Assembly (NCBI GenBank): GCA_947500555.1
Contig: CANMSE010000003.1
Location: 186,001-250,000 of the forward strand
DNA from: an uncultured Fulvivirga sp.
Lineage (GTDB): Bacteria > Bacteroidota > Bacteroidia > Cytophagales > Cyclobacteriaceae
Direction of reading: 5' to 3'
DNA length: 64,000 bases
Shown: positions 8,978 to 17,994 of the stretch, piece after piece
How the letters are laid out: the number at the start of each line of letters is the position of its first letter
Position numbering within the stretch: the stretch's first letter is position 1
Notes under the pieces: model-generated
What the model saw: the letters and a program-made list of their open reading frames with translations, nothing else
Databases searched by the model: none
What the model was told of the DNA's origin: nothing
Made by a program: the position numbers and the translations under genes

Positions 8978-10156
8978 ATGAAAAAACGTCAGTTCATCAT
9001 TGTCGGAGTAGGTCTGGCAATCCTTATAGGCTCTTTTGCTCTTAATGGATATTTGAGTAGTCTGAAAGAAGTGCCAGAAGTAAAACGCCCTGAAGAAATC
9101 AAGAAGTTTGTAAAAACGGAGCAGGTGAAGTACGGAACTATTCCAACTGAAGTATTAGCCTTTGGGAGAGTAAAAACTGCAGAATCATTAGACCTGATTG
9201 CAGAGGTATCCGGCAGGATGAGTTCTGGCACTGTGGCATTGAAGGATGGTCAACGCTTTAGCAAAGGAACACTTCTATACAAAATAGATAATACTGAAGC
9301 TAGATTGAACCTGCAATCGCAGAAGAGTAACTTTTTGAGAGACTTAGCAGCAGTATTACCAGATATAAAGATTGATTTTTCTGACAGCTATGATAAATGG
9401 AATAAATACTTCTCATCAATAGATTTAGACAAGTCACTTCCTGAGCTTCCAGAATATGATAGCAACAAAGAGAAAACATTTCTGGCAACGAAAAATATTT
9501 TCAGCTCTTACTATACCATTAAAAGTGCTGAGGTAAATCTGAGGAAATACAATTTTCATGCTCCTTTTTCAGGGGTGATATCAAATGTTGATTTGCAATC
9601 GGGCTCTTTTGTAAATCCTGGGAATAAGATAGGTACTATTTTAAGGTCTGATCAGTTGGAATTAAAAGTAGATGTAGGTGTCGCTGATATTGATTGGGTT
9701 GAAATGGGCTCTGAAGCCCAAGTGGTGACGGAAACAGGAACTACATGGTCTGGAAAGGTGGCGAGAATTGGAGAGTTCGTTAACCAAAATACGCAATCAA
9801 TAGATGTATTTATTGCATTGAAACAAAATGGAGGAAGTAAATTATACGATGGAGAATATTTGCAATCTACCATCCCTGGAAAAGTAGTGAATAATAGCAT
9901 GTTGATGCCCAGAAATGCAATTTTTGACGACAACAAAGTTTTTGTATTACAAGATTCGCTTTTGAAAGTCAAGGAAATAGATATTCATAAAGTAAATCCT
10001 GAAACGGTTGTGTTTTCTGGTCTTGTAGAAGGCTCTGAATTGGTTGTTGAGCCATTAATAAATGCCCATAACAACATGAAAGCCTTCAAATTAAAGGAGA
10101 AAATAGATGTGGATATAGAGAACAAAGAATCTGACGTCAAACTGGTCAAAAGTTAA
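8978..10156 (+). CDS. RND efflux periplasmic adaptor (membrane fusion protein)
   Basis: A 392-residue adaptor of the HlyD/AcrA type, bridging the inner-membrane pump and the outer-membrane channel. One N-terminal membrane anchor (about residues 5-25) is followed by a lipoyl half (VSGRMSSGTVALKDGQRFSKG), an unusually short hairpin region, the second lipoyl half (FHAPFSGVISNVDLQSGSFV) and a beta-barrel domain (LELKVDVGVADIDWV). It is the first gene of a three-gene operon, with 6 bases before the permease. The lack of the long coiled-coil repeats of AcrA is typical of this Bacteroidota subgroup. Substrate is unknown. Confidence 0.93.
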   Translation: MKKRQFIIVGVGLAILIGSFALNGYLSSLKEVPEVKRPEEIKKFVKTEQVKYGTIPTEVLAFGRVKTAESLDLIAEVSGRMSSGTVALKDGQRFSKGTLLYKIDNTEARLNLQSQKSNFLRDLAAVLPDIKIDFSDSYDKWNKYFSSIDLDKSLPELPEYDSNKEKTFLATKNIFSSYYTIKSAEVNLRKYNFHAPFSGVISNVDLQSGSFVNPGNKIGTILRSDQLELKVDVGVADIDWVEMGSEAQVVTETGTTWSGKVARIGEFVNQNTQSIDVFIALKQNGGSKLYDGEYLQSTIPGKVVNNSMLMPRNAIFDDNKVFVLQDSLLKVKEIDIHKVNPETVVFSGLVEGSELVVEPLINAHNNMKAFKLKEKIDVDIENKESDVKLVKS

Positions 10157-10162
10157 TAGACT

Positions 10163-13100
10163 ATGAATGCAGTAAAGAATTTAGTTGAATACTTCGTTAA
10201 GTACCCGATACTGGCTAATATTATCATTGCACTCACTTTGCTTGCGGGAATTGTGGCAATGGTATCTACCAAAAAATCCTTTTTTCCTACACGTCAGGAT
10301 AAAAATATAATCATTCAGGTCGCTTATCCGGGAGCCTCTCCGGAAGAGATGGAAGAAGGGGTAACTCAAAAGGTTGAAGAGGCCCTAAGAAGTATAGCTG
10401 GCGTTGATGAAATATTAAGTACCTCATCAGAAAATTCGGCAAATATTACGGTAGTTACACTAGAAAACTATGATATAGATGACATCTATACTGAGATGAA
10501 GAATGCCGTTGATGGTATAAACTCATTTCCAGAGAGTGCAGAAAAACCTATTATTTTTAAACAAAGACAGCGTTCCACGGCCCAATGGCTTGGATTGACT
10601 GGTGACGTTGATATTGGCACTCTGGAAATGTATGCCGATAAGATAAAGGATGATCTATTGGCTTCTGGAGTTATCTCTCAGGTAGGTATTAATGGACTCA
10701 CAGCTAAAGAAATATCTATAGAAGTTTCGGAACAGGCATTAAGCAGATATGGTATCTCTTTTGATGATGTAGCAAATGCTGTGCGTCAAAATAATCGTGA
10801 CATATCCGCAGGTTCAATCAAAGCTGAAAATGAAGAGATACTTATTCGCTCTAAAGCTAAATCCACAGATACACAGTATATAGGTGAGATTATCCTTCGT
10901 ACTGAATCTGACGGCTCTAATTTGCTCTTATCTGATATAGCTACAGTCAAAGAACAGTTTGCCGACCAGCCAAATAAGGCTTTATTAAATGGTAAGCGAG
11001 CGGTTTTCATTGAGGTTAGAAAGTTAGAGGAAGAAGATCTCCAGCAAATTTCTGAATTTGTTGTACCTTATGTTGAAGAATTTAATGCAATTCACTCAGG
11101 CGTCAAGCTCGATCTGACATGGGATTTTATGTCCATGCTGGATCAAAGGTTAGATTTGCTTACCAGCAATGGCTTAATAGGACTTTCCTTAGTACTTATT
11201 GCTTTGGGAACATTTCTCAGTCTCAGGCTTTCATTTTGGGTAGCCTGGGGAATTCCTTCATCCTTTTTGGGGATGTTTATTTTAGGAAGTTTTGTGGGTT
11301 TGACCGTCAACATGATTTCCTTGTTCGGAATGATACTGGTCATCGGTATACTGGTTGATGATGGTATAGTAATTGCCGAAAATATTTATACTCACTTTGA
11401 GAAACACAAAAACCCGGTAAAAGCGGCAGTGGAGGGTACTATAGAGGTTCTTCCTGCAGTTTTTACATCAGTTACTACCACAATTGTAGCCTTTCTGCCA
11501 CTTCTATTTTTAACTGGAGGATTTGAATTCTTAAAGGATATGGCTTTTGTGGTCATCTTCAGTTTAGCATTCTCATTATTAGAAGCCTTTTTCGTTTTAC
11601 CTGCTCATTTAGCAAGTAAATCTGTCCTAAGTGTAAAGAAAGAAGATACGAGAAGCTATAAGATCAGGAAAAAGATAAATGGGTTCATCGACTTCTTTAA
11701 AATTAAGGTTTATGGTACTATGCTTCGTTATACCATGGAATATAGGGCTATTTCCATATGTATATTAATTGCCTTGTTTCCCATAACTATGGGGTTATTT
11801 GGTGGGGGCTTTATTAAGGCAACGTTCTTTCCTCAAATTCCATTCAATAGCTTCAATATTAACGTTTCTTTCAAGCCTGGAGAACGCGAAACAAAGGTGG
11901 AACAATATCTTGAGAGGTTTGATAACATTGTTTGGCAAGTCAATGATGAACTTAAGGAGGAGTTAGTGACTGAAGACGATCTTATCAATTATACGTTTGG
12001 ATCTGTAGGTAGTACGACTGATGGCGAGTCAGGCTCACATGCAGGAAATATTAACGTGTTTTATAAAGAACTGGATGATTACGGAATTAACAGTTATGAT
12101 ATCATTGGTAAGCTTTACAAAAAAATAGGTAAGGTTCCCGAAGCCGAGAAATTTAATATTGGAGGAGCAAACAGATTTGGCAAACCAATATCTGTTCGGT
12201 TGTTAGGTGATGATTACGAGAGTTTACAAGATGCCACTACCTTTCTGAAAGGTGAATTGAATAAAATAACGGATCTCAAAGATGTGCAAGATAATGTTGC
12301 GGTGGGTAATCGTGAGATGTTATTTGATCTTAACCCTCAGGCGTACTTTTTGGGTTTGAATCATACTGAAATAACAAAACAAGTAAGGCAAGGCTTCTTT
12401 GGAGAGGAAGTACAGCGATTGCAGAAAGGTGATGACGAAGTTAGAGTATGGGTTCGGTACCCAGGAGTTGGAAGGCTTAACGTAGGTCAGCTTGAAGATA
12501 TGAAGGTCAAAGGGACTGATGGTAAGGAATACCCTTTGAAACAGCTGACTTCTTATAAAGTAGAAAGAGGTATTAGTGGCATTCGTCATTATGATGCGGA
12601 TCGATCAGTCACAGTTGAAGCTGATATGGTTGATCCGTTTGGTGAAGTGCCGCCCATTATGGCTAAGGTAACGGATGATATTATTCCTCAATTACAGGCA
12701 CAATTCCCAACTGTTGATATTGATTATGGCGGACAATCAAGGGAGAGTAGTAGGGCTATGGGTGAAATAGGTCTGTTTTTTGGAGGAGCATTTCTGCTTA
12801 TTTTCTTTATTATAATGATCACTTTCAGGTCATTTTACCAAGCTGTTATGGTCATCTCTATGATTCCGCTAGGTTGGCTTGGCGCTTCGTTTGGCCATGG
12901 TATAGAGGGGCACCCAGTTTCGTTATTAAGTGCTTGGGGAATGATTGCATTATCAGGTGTGATTATTAATGATGCAGTAGTCTTTTTGGCAAAGTTCAAT
13001 TCCCTAGTCAAAAATGAAGGTTTATCAGTTCAAGATGCTGCTTTTCAAGCAGGTCAAGCAAGGTTTAGAGCGATTATGCTGACTTCCATTACTACTGTTG

Positions 13101-13354
13101 TAGGTCTATATCCTCTTATAAAGGAGACTAGTTTTCAAGCTCAATTTCTAATACCTATGGCCATTTCAGTAGCATATGGAGTGCTGGTAGGCACGTTTAT
13201 TATTTTACTTTTTTTTCCAGTGATTATCATGTTTTTCAATGATGTACGTAGGTATGCCAAATGGTTTTGGACCGGTATTAAACCTAGCAGGGAAGAAGTA
13301 GAAAGAGTAGTTATTGATGATAAAAGAATGGCTGAATGGGCCGAGACAGTATAA
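10163..13354 (+). CDS. RND family efflux permease
   Basis: A 1063-residue inner-membrane proton-driven pump of the AcrB/CusA superfamily. It shows the expected internal duplication: TM1, a large periplasmic domain, TM2-7, a second periplasmic loop and TM8-12. The proton-relay pair lies in TM4 as GILVDDGIVIAEN (D399, D400, equivalent to AcrB D407/D408). In TM10 the AcrB lysine region reads GVIINDAVVFLAKF, so the relay there differs from AcrB, as in several other RND subfamilies. The conserved IPSSFLGMF and FLPLLFLTGG segments are present. It lies between its adaptor (6-base gap) and its TolC partner (3-base gap). The exported compound cannot be told. Confidence 0.95.
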   Translation: MNAVKNLVEYFVKYPILANIIIALTLLAGIVAMVSTKKSFFPTRQDKNIIIQVAYPGASPEEMEEGVTQKVEEALRSIAGVDEILSTSSENSANITVVTLENYDIDDIYTEMKNAVDGINSFPESAEKPIIFKQRQRSTAQWLGLTGDVDIGTLEMYADKIKDDLLASGVISQVGINGLTAKEISIEVSEQALSRYGISFDDVANAVRQNNRDISAGSIKAENEEILIRSKAKSTDTQYIGEIILRTESDGSNLLLSDIATVKEQFADQPNKALLNGKRAVFIEVRKLEEEDLQQISEFVVPYVEEFNAIHSGVKLDLTWDFMSMLDQRLDLLTSNGLIGLSLVLIALGTFLSLRLSFWVAWGIPSSFLGMFILGSFVGLTVNMISLFGMILVIGILVDDGIVIAENIYTHFEKHKNPVKAAVEGTIEVLPAVFTSVTTTIVAFLPLLFLTGGFEFLKDMAFVVIFSLAFSLLEAFFVLPAHLASKSVLSVKKEDTRSYKIRKKINGFIDFFKIKVYGTMLRYTMEYRAISICILIALFPITMGLFGGGFIKATFFPQIPFNSFNINVSFKPGERETKVEQYLERFDNIVWQVNDELKEELVTEDDLINYTFGSVGSTTDGESGSHAGNINVFYKELDDYGINSYDIIGKLYKKIGKVPEAEKFNIGGANRFGKPISVRLLGDDYESLQDATTFLKGELNKITDLKDVQDNVAVGNREMLFDLNPQAYFLGLNHTEITKQVRQGFFGEEVQRLQKGDDEVRVWVRYPGVGRLNVGQLEDMKVKGTDGKEYPLKQLTSYKVERGISGIRHYDADRSVTVEADMVDPFGEVPPIMAKVTDDIIPQLQAQFPTVDIDYGGQSRESSRAMGEIGLFFGGAFLLIFFIIMITFRSFYQAVMVISMIPLGWLGASFGHGIEGHPVSLLSAWGMIALSGVIINDAVVFLAKFNSLVKNEGLSVQDAAFQAGQARFRAIMLTSITTVVGLYPLIKETSFQAQFLIPMAISVAYGVLVGTFIILLFFPVIIMFFNDVRRYAKWFWTGIKPSREEVERVVIDDKRMAEWAETV

Positions 13355-13357
13355 GAG

Positions 13358-14728
13358 ATGAGCAATAGTAAAAAACTAATGACTTGTTTATTGATGTTTT
13401 TGGTAGTGTCGGGTACATGTGCACAGCAAGAACTGTCGTTATCAAAAGCGATTAAACTTGGTCTTGAGCGGAATTATGACATTCGAATCGAAAACAAGAA
13501 TGTCGAAACAGCTACAAACAACAATAAGTGGGGTGAAGCCGGACTTTACCCTTCGGTTTCTCTGGATGTCAATCAAAATAATAACTTAACTGATAATGTT
13601 GAAACAGCCTTTCCAACGGCTACCCAAGGACAAGTCATAACCAATAGTCTTAGCCCTGGTATAAATCTAAATTGGACCATTTTTAATGGCTTTAAAGCCC
13701 ATATGAGTAAGTCAAGACTGGAAAATCTCCAGTCAGAATCGGAAGGTAATGCCTCAGTTGTTGTAAGTAATACTATACAAGCTATCGTATTGGGTTATTA
13801 TAAGGTGATGGTCGAGAAAGAGGCTTTGGATGAGCTGCAGAAACAACTTGATCTATCAAGAGATAAATTTGATTATACGCGCATTAAAAATGAATTGGGG
13901 AGTGCGGTAAGCTCTGACCTATTGTTGGAAGAAGGTAATTATCTTTCTGATTCCATTAATTTGATCAATCAAGAATTAGTCTATCGAAAATCAAAAAGAG
14001 ATTTGAATGTTTTGTTGGCTGAGGATGACTTAACCCAAGAGTATGTGTATACTGATGAATTGAAATCAATTACTATAGGCAACTATGACTTTGCTCTGCT
14101 TTTAGGTCAACTTGATGAATCTAATGTGGACCTTAAAAAAGCCTATATTGCGCAATCTATTGCAAGACAAAATACAGCCATCAGTAAAGTTGATAGATAT
14201 CCAACGATTTCTGTAGGTGCTGGTTATAATGATAATAGACAACGACTTGATCTAAGCAGCGCAAGTTTTTTTACAGGAGAAGGGTTCGCTTCTGGACCTG
14301 ATGAATCTTTGAGCAGTATAACGGATACTTATTTCATGAATTTCACATTATCATTCTCACTTTTTAATGGAGGACGGATTAATAGAGCAATTCAGAATAC
14401 CATTATACAAGAAGACATTAATAACCTGCAAGTGAGTCAATTAAAGAACTCTCTAACTCGAGATCTTTATAATGCTTATGATGATTATAATAGTAGAAAA
14501 AGGCTTTTTGAGATTAATGTAAGAAGAGAAGAATCTGCTTTAACTAATCTGAACATATCTCAAGACAAATTTAAAACAGGAACCATTAATTCATTTGATT
14601 ACAGAACTGTACAGAACAATCATCTTTCAGCAGCTATTCAAAAACTTCAAGCTTTGTACAGTTTGATTGATGCTAAAGTTGCACTTATGCGTTTGACCGG
14701 AGGGATACTTGAGTCTTATGTAGAATAG
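13358..14728 (+). CDS. TolC-family outer-membrane efflux channel
   Basis: A 456-residue outer-membrane factor that completes the efflux pump. A signal peptide ends near GTCAQQ. The rest has the two-fold repeated TolC architecture: each half starts with a helix of the type LSLSKAIKLGLERNYDI, then beta-strands (ISPGINLNWTIFNGF in the first half, FTLSFSLFNGGRINRAI in the second), then a long alpha-hairpin. The motifs WTIFNGF and FSLFNGG mark the two barrel-to-helix transitions. It starts three bases after the permease stop and is the last gene of the operon. Confidence 0.94.
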   Translation: MSNSKKLMTCLLMFLVVSGTCAQQELSLSKAIKLGLERNYDIRIENKNVETATNNNKWGEAGLYPSVSLDVNQNNNLTDNVETAFPTATQGQVITNSLSPGINLNWTIFNGFKAHMSKSRLENLQSESEGNASVVVSNTIQAIVLGYYKVMVEKEALDELQKQLDLSRDKFDYTRIKNELGSAVSSDLLLEEGNYLSDSINLINQELVYRKSKRDLNVLLAEDDLTQEYVYTDELKSITIGNYDFALLLGQLDESNVDLKKAYIAQSIARQNTAISKVDRYPTISVGAGYNDNRQRLDLSSASFFTGEGFASGPDESLSSITDTYFMNFTLSFSLFNGGRINRAIQNTIIQEDINNLQVSQLKNSLTRDLYNAYDDYNSRKRLFEINVRREESALTNLNISQDKFKTGTINSFDYRTVQNNHLSAAIQKLQALYSLIDAKVALMRLTGGILESYVE

Positions 14729-14753
14729 AGACTATTTGATCAATTCATTGTGA

Positions 14754-14800
14754 TTGATTTAGTATGCTTTCTTACCTTTGATTTTTATTATAAAATCAAA
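14754..14800 (+). promoter_or_regulatory. Promoter of the MazG-like gene with an overlapping inverted repeat
   Basis: TTG (14754-14756), a 16-base spacer and TACCTTTG (14773-14780) fit the Bacteroidota promoter pattern. A perfect 9-bp inverted repeat TTTGATTTT / AAAATCAAA (14777-14785, 14792-14800, loop TATTAT) starts inside the -7 box and ends two bases before the ATG. It could be an operator, or an RNA hairpin covering the initiation region. It is not a terminator, because no T run follows. Confidence 0.55.
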
Positions 14801-14802
14801 AC

Positions 14803-15273
14803 ATGCAACAACCAGACTCTCTTAATCAAGTAGCTGAATTTCATAAAACCTTTGATCATCCTATAGTATCTTCTCCGGCCATTCCCGATCAGAAAAGAAG
14901 TGATTTACGTGTTGAACTTATTGCTGAAGAACTAAAAGAGCTTGAGGAAGCCATTAGAGATAAAGACCTTGTGGAGATAGCTGATGCTCTCTGTGATATA
15001 CAATATGTTTTGTCGGGAGCTATTTTAGAGTTTGGCATGGCAGATAAGTTTAAAACTCTTTTTGATGAGGTACAACGTTCAAATATGAGTAAAGCATGTG
15101 CTACAGAAGAAGAAGCAAATGCAACTATAAAGTATTATAAGCAGGAACGCGATACAGATTGTTATTTTAAAGAGAAAGATGGTAAATTCCTGGTTTACCG
15201 TAAATCTGACGATAAAACACTAAAAAGTGTTAACTATTCACCTGCTGACCTAAAGTCTATTCTCGATCAATAG
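14803..15273 (+). CDS. MazG-like nucleoside triphosphate pyrophosphohydrolase family protein
   Basis: A 156-residue cytoplasmic all-alpha NTP pyrophosphatase. The metal-binding signature of the family is visible: an EExxE-type helix (VELIAEELKELEEAI) followed about 15 residues later by EIADALCDIQYV (ExxD type). These enzymes split NTPs or non-canonical nucleotides to the monophosphate and pyrophosphate. The C-terminal part (YYKQERDTDCYFKEKDGKFLVYR) is the extension seen in the phosphoribosyl-ATP-pyrophosphohydrolase-like members. It overlaps the 3' end of the convergent psd gene by 7 bases. The substrate is not known; house-cleaning of nucleotides is the likely role. Confidence 0.85.
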   Translation: MQQPDSLNQVAEFHKTFDHPIVSSPAIPDQKRSDLRVELIAEELKELEEAIRDKDLVEIADALCDIQYVLSGAILEFGMADKFKTLFDEVQRSNMSKACATEEEANATIKYYKQERDTDCYFKEKDGKFLVYRKSDDKTLKSVNYSPADLKSILDQ

Positions 15274-16052
15274 GTCTGTCCTACATAAACAGTGTCATTT
15301 AAGACCGCATTAGTTGCAATAGGTGCGGCCATACATAACGTAGAGCCGAGTAAGAATTTTCCAAGCTCATCACCAATATCTACTGACTTGTTTATAGCAA
15401 TGTTTTCTGGGATATCAATAGTTCCTACAGCAGGACCACCAACTATGGATAGAAACCAATCACGGTTATCATTATCTGTGACAACTATATTGACCCGTTC
15501 GTTTCGCATTGCAGGGAGAGAAGGATCGTGCTTATAAATCCATGGTCTTAGAATTACCAGATCACCTGGTATATGCTCAATAGATTTTATTCGACCAATG
15601 GTTGGACTATGAATTCTATGGTAATTGTTATTATGTAAGAATACATTTGAAAAGAAGTAATCTTTTGGAATTGAAGAGCCTAACTCACCAAAAATAGATT
15701 CAATATTTTTATGATCCCCTTTTACATTTATGGGATGCATGTCTTTGACCATCCCATAGTCACAAAGTAAGCCTTCGCATGGCCAAATTGAAGGTGCGTT
15801 AATACTTGGTCTTATCTTGTAAACCCTGGTAAAGAAATCCTGGAAACTAGCATATTCATTAGAGCCAGTGGAGGATACGAATTGGTTCAGGTATTCATCG
15901 CTTAGGTTATTGAATTTACAATAAGGTCTGATGACCCATTTTGTAAATGAACGATTATAAATCTTGGCATATCTTTTCGATATAGAGCGCTGCCAGGAGG
16001 AGGGAATATTACCCCAAACTTTCAATGATAAAAATCGATATACTGAAGTCAT
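15267..16052 (-). CDS. Phosphatidylserine decarboxylase family protein
   Basis: A 261-residue pyruvoyl-dependent decarboxylase that would convert phosphatidylserine to phosphatidylethanolamine at the membrane. The self-cleavage motif is LGST, with Gly236-Ser237; cleavage there yields the beta chain and the alpha chain with its pyruvoyl group. The conserved histidine stretch is visible as NNNYHRIHSP. An Asp in the region LLCDYGMV could be the protease-like Asp of the triad. The N-terminus resembles the long-type PSD (FTKWVIRPYCKFN, then FQDFFTRVYKIRP). It is convergent with and overlaps the MazG-like gene by 7 bases. It could act on a related phospholipid, so no gene symbol is forced. Confidence 0.85.
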   Translation of the reverse strand: MTSVYRFLSLKVWGNIPSSWQRSISKRYAKIYNRSFTKWVIRPYCKFNNLSDEYLNQFVSSTGSNEYASFQDFFTRVYKIRPSINAPSIWPCEGLLCDYGMVKDMHPINVKGDHKNIESIFGELGSSIPKDYFFSNVFLHNNNYHRIHSPTIGRIKSIEHIPGDLVILRPWIYKHDPSLPAMRNERVNIVVTDNDNRDWFLSIVGGPAVGTIDIPENIAINKSVDIGDELGKFLLGSTLCMAAPIATNAVLNDTVYVGQTY

Positions 16053-16105
16053 ATAGAATTAAAACAGTCTTCCATTTTTACGAAAAGATATTGAAATAGA
16101 TATAG

Positions 16106-16129
16106 CGTTTGTAAAGAATTAGACAAACG
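16106..16129. promoter_or_regulatory. Inverted repeat upstream of psd-like gene
   Basis: CGTTTGT and ACAAACG form a perfect 7-bp inverted repeat with a 10-base spacer, 53 bases before the start of the minus-strand decarboxylase gene. A regulator site is possible. No terminator-like T run follows it on either strand. Confidence 0.35.
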
Positions 16130-16176
16130 GCAACTAGCATATGACGAAGGGGGTACCGCTTATGACTGAGTGGCGA

Positions 16177-16401
16177 TCAAACGTAAAACTCAAGTTGAAA
16201 AACAGGAGATGTTTTTTCTTGAATTGGTCTAATGGATAAGATCTCCAGGCTATTGAAAGCCTTGATAAATTCGGTGCGACTAATCCGCTCTTTGGATTGG
16301 CCTGGATTTATTTTATGATACTGCATTCTCCCAGAAGGATTGGCAGTTGCACTATAAACTAAATTATAGTGCAATTTGATGGGGGAGGGGACATACCTCA
16401 T
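16177..16401 (-). CDS. Small protein of unknown function
   Basis: I do not recognise this 74-residue protein. It is basic, without a signal peptide or membrane helix, and looks like a small mixed alpha/beta domain (VRYVPSPIKLHYNLVYS-like start, SRTEFIKAFNSLEIL helix, PVFQLEFYV strand at the end). AAGAG lies seven bases before its ATG and gives a plausible ribosome site. It follows the 81-residue gene on the same strand after 26 bases, so the two probably form an operon. Confidence 0.5.
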   Translation of the reverse strand: MRYVPSPIKLHYNLVYSATANPSGRMQYHKINPGQSKERISRTEFIKAFNSLEILSIRPIQEKTSPVFQLEFYV

Positions 16402-16427
16402 TTAAGTGCTCTTAAAAGCCGTTTATT

Positions 16428-16673
16428 TCAATAGTTGTTTTTGAAATCAGCGAATACCATCCTGTTTTGAATTGTATTGTATTGCGTTAAAAGTGAGTAA
16501 GCATTGTTGGGCACATAATTGAAACGTTGCTTGAACTCTTCCATTTTAGAGGATAACTCTTGCACATAGAATCTAATCTGATCTAAGTTCTTACACCTTT
16601 TGGGTGTTTCAAAATTGTTCTTTGTGAATTTTTCGAACTCTCTGTCTAGTCTTTTCTTTTCAAATTCGCTCAT
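16428..16673 (-). CDS. Small charged helical protein of unknown function
   Basis: I do not recognise this 81-residue protein. It is rich in Lys, Glu, Phe and Asn and is probably helical or a short coiled coil (EFEKKRLDREFEKF, then YVQELSSKMEEFKQRFN). It has no signal peptide. A minus-strand promoter-like element lies about 85 bases upstream, and a second small gene follows it. The pair does not match any toxin-antitoxin family that I know. Confidence 0.5.
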   Translation of the reverse strand: MSEFEKKRLDREFEKFTKNNFETPKRCKNLDQIRFYVQELSSKMEEFKQRFNYVPNNAYSLLTQYNTIQNRMVFADFKNNY

Positions 16674-16993
16674 AATATTGTGTATTTATGCACTATTAAA
16701 TATTCAATTATATATCAATTATAGATATTTTAAAATAAATACCAAAATATTATTGTACAAAATTACACATTTTGAATTATTCAAATGAATATTTCAGATA
16801 TATACTATCAGATGAAGTTTAGATATATAACTAATTGTCAATCAGTTATATATAATTTTTTAATAAAATTTCATTAAGAATATTTATTCAGAATATGCCT
16901 TTTTACACCTGCTACTTTCCCATAGATTGGGTGAGAGAGCCGCTTATTAATTCTTTATATTAGCAGCTAATTCAACCAAAAACACTTCTAAGT
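16674..16993. other. AT-rich intergenic region with no gene
   Basis: This 320-base gap is strongly AT-rich, with runs such as TATATAATTTTTTAATAAAA. I see no coding frame with a start, no tRNA-like fold and no clear repeat. It holds the promoter-like element for the minus-strand small genes (16758-16785) and must hold the promoter of the plus-strand zinc-ribbon gene. Confidence 0.6.
16758..16785 (-). promoter_or_regulatory. Promoter-like element for the two small minus-strand genes
   Basis: On the minus strand TTTG (16782-16785), a 16-base spacer and TAATTTTG (16758-16765) match the Bacteroidota pattern. The 5' leader would be about 80 bases. The AT-rich setting makes a chance match possible. 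Confidence 0.4.
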
Positions 16994-17881
16994 ATGCAAA
17001 CGAATGAATTTCTAGAGATATGGTTACAGGTTATGGTTATAGGTGCTGTAGTAAGCTTTGCCCTGGCAATAATCTTATACCTTATCCATCAAATAAAGGT
17101 GGCAAGCATCAAGGACTACAAGGAGAAGTATGATTACCTGAGCATTAAAGAAATTAAGTATTTTAAAGCCTCCATCATTTCCATTGCTGTAGGTATTGGA
17201 ATGATTATTAATACCTATGCTAAAGATGTCAAAACCTTTGACTTCATATGGTTTTTCGTGCTGATATTTATTTCCGTTGCGGGTGCAACATTAGTAGGTT
17301 ATATAGGTTCGCTTATACTGCAGTATTACTATCCTACAAAGCTTAACACCAAATTGAAAAAATGGCGTTATATGCCACGCGTCAACCCTAAGACAGGAAA
17401 CAAAATGCGCCTCTTAAGTGAAGATGAAGAAGATGTTCATTTGGATGAAGGAATGCAGGCAGAAGAAGATGTCTTTAGTGTAGATTATGATGTATGGATT
17501 GACGAGGCTACAGGTGATACCAAAATAGAGAAGTATCAAGGGCATCTGGAAGCATTGCAATGTAATAATTGTGGATTTTATACGATGCGTATAGAACGAG
17601 AAGAGATAATTCAGTCACCAACAGCTGAGGAGGAAGGTGAACTTATAAAGCATTATAAATGTCAGTTTTGTAGTTCTGTAAGAGCCACTTCATTTCATAT
17701 AGCCAAGGATGAAGACTATTCTCATTTTAAACCCGATCAAGTTCACTTTAAGAAGAATGCTTCAGTAGAACTAGTGAAAATTGAAATTATGTCCTTGGGA
17801 CATAAAAAGAATTATGAGTTTCAAAATATAGAACAAGCAGAGAAATTTCTTTCCGAGTTTGATGCAGATAAAACGGCTTAA
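16994..17881 (+). CDS. Membrane protein with C-terminal zinc ribbon
   Basis: A 295-residue protein of unknown function. It has about three transmembrane helices in the first 115 residues (VMVIGAVVSFALAIILYLI, ISIAVGIGMIINTYA and FFVLIFISVAGATLVGYIG). A long cytoplasmic acidic linker follows, then a zinc ribbon formed by CNNC and, about 43 residues later, CQFC. Such ribbons bind nucleic acid or protein. The gene stands alone, with two stem-loops after it. I know similar uncharacterised proteins only from Cytophagales; no function is proposed. Confidence 0.7.
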   Translation: MQTNEFLEIWLQVMVIGAVVSFALAIILYLIHQIKVASIKDYKEKYDYLSIKEIKYFKASIISIAVGIGMIINTYAKDVKTFDFIWFFVLIFISVAGATLVGYIGSLILQYYYPTKLNTKLKKWRYMPRVNPKTGNKMRLLSEDEEDVHLDEGMQAEEDVFSVDYDVWIDEATGDTKIEKYQGHLEALQCNNCGFYTMRIEREEIIQSPTAEEEGELIKHYKCQFCSSVRATSFHIAKDEDYSHFKPDQVHFKKNASVELVKIEIMSLGHKKNYEFQNIEQAEKFLSEFDADKTA

Positions 17882-17934
17882 TTGCCGTTTATAAAAATAT
17901 GTAAAAATGAGACCATCAATTCGGTCTCATTTTT
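17872..17934 (+). terminator. Two tandem stem-loops, the second a strong terminator
   Basis: AACGGC / GCCGTT (17872-17877, 17884-17889) overlaps the stop codon. A second stem AAAAATGAGACC / GGTCTCATTTTT (17903-17914, 17923-17934) carries its own T run. The second, with A and T flanks, could work in both directions. Confidence 0.85.
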
Positions 17935-17994
17935 GTTTATCATACATCAATTCTACGTATCGTACGTTAGTGTAGACATTAGAAGATATTTATT

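Noticed and set aside
8911..9045. Short ORF starting at ATG 8911 and running into the adaptor gene in another frame
   Set aside because: It has no ribosome site, overlaps the candidate operator and the adaptor start, and gives no recognisable protein.
14777..14800. Terminator of the TolC gene
   Set aside because: The stem is perfect but no T run follows on either strand; it overlaps the promoter of the next gene.
16177..16673. Toxin-antitoxin pair
   Set aside because: Neither protein shows a known toxin fold or antitoxin DNA-binding motif, and the order and sizes alone are not enough.
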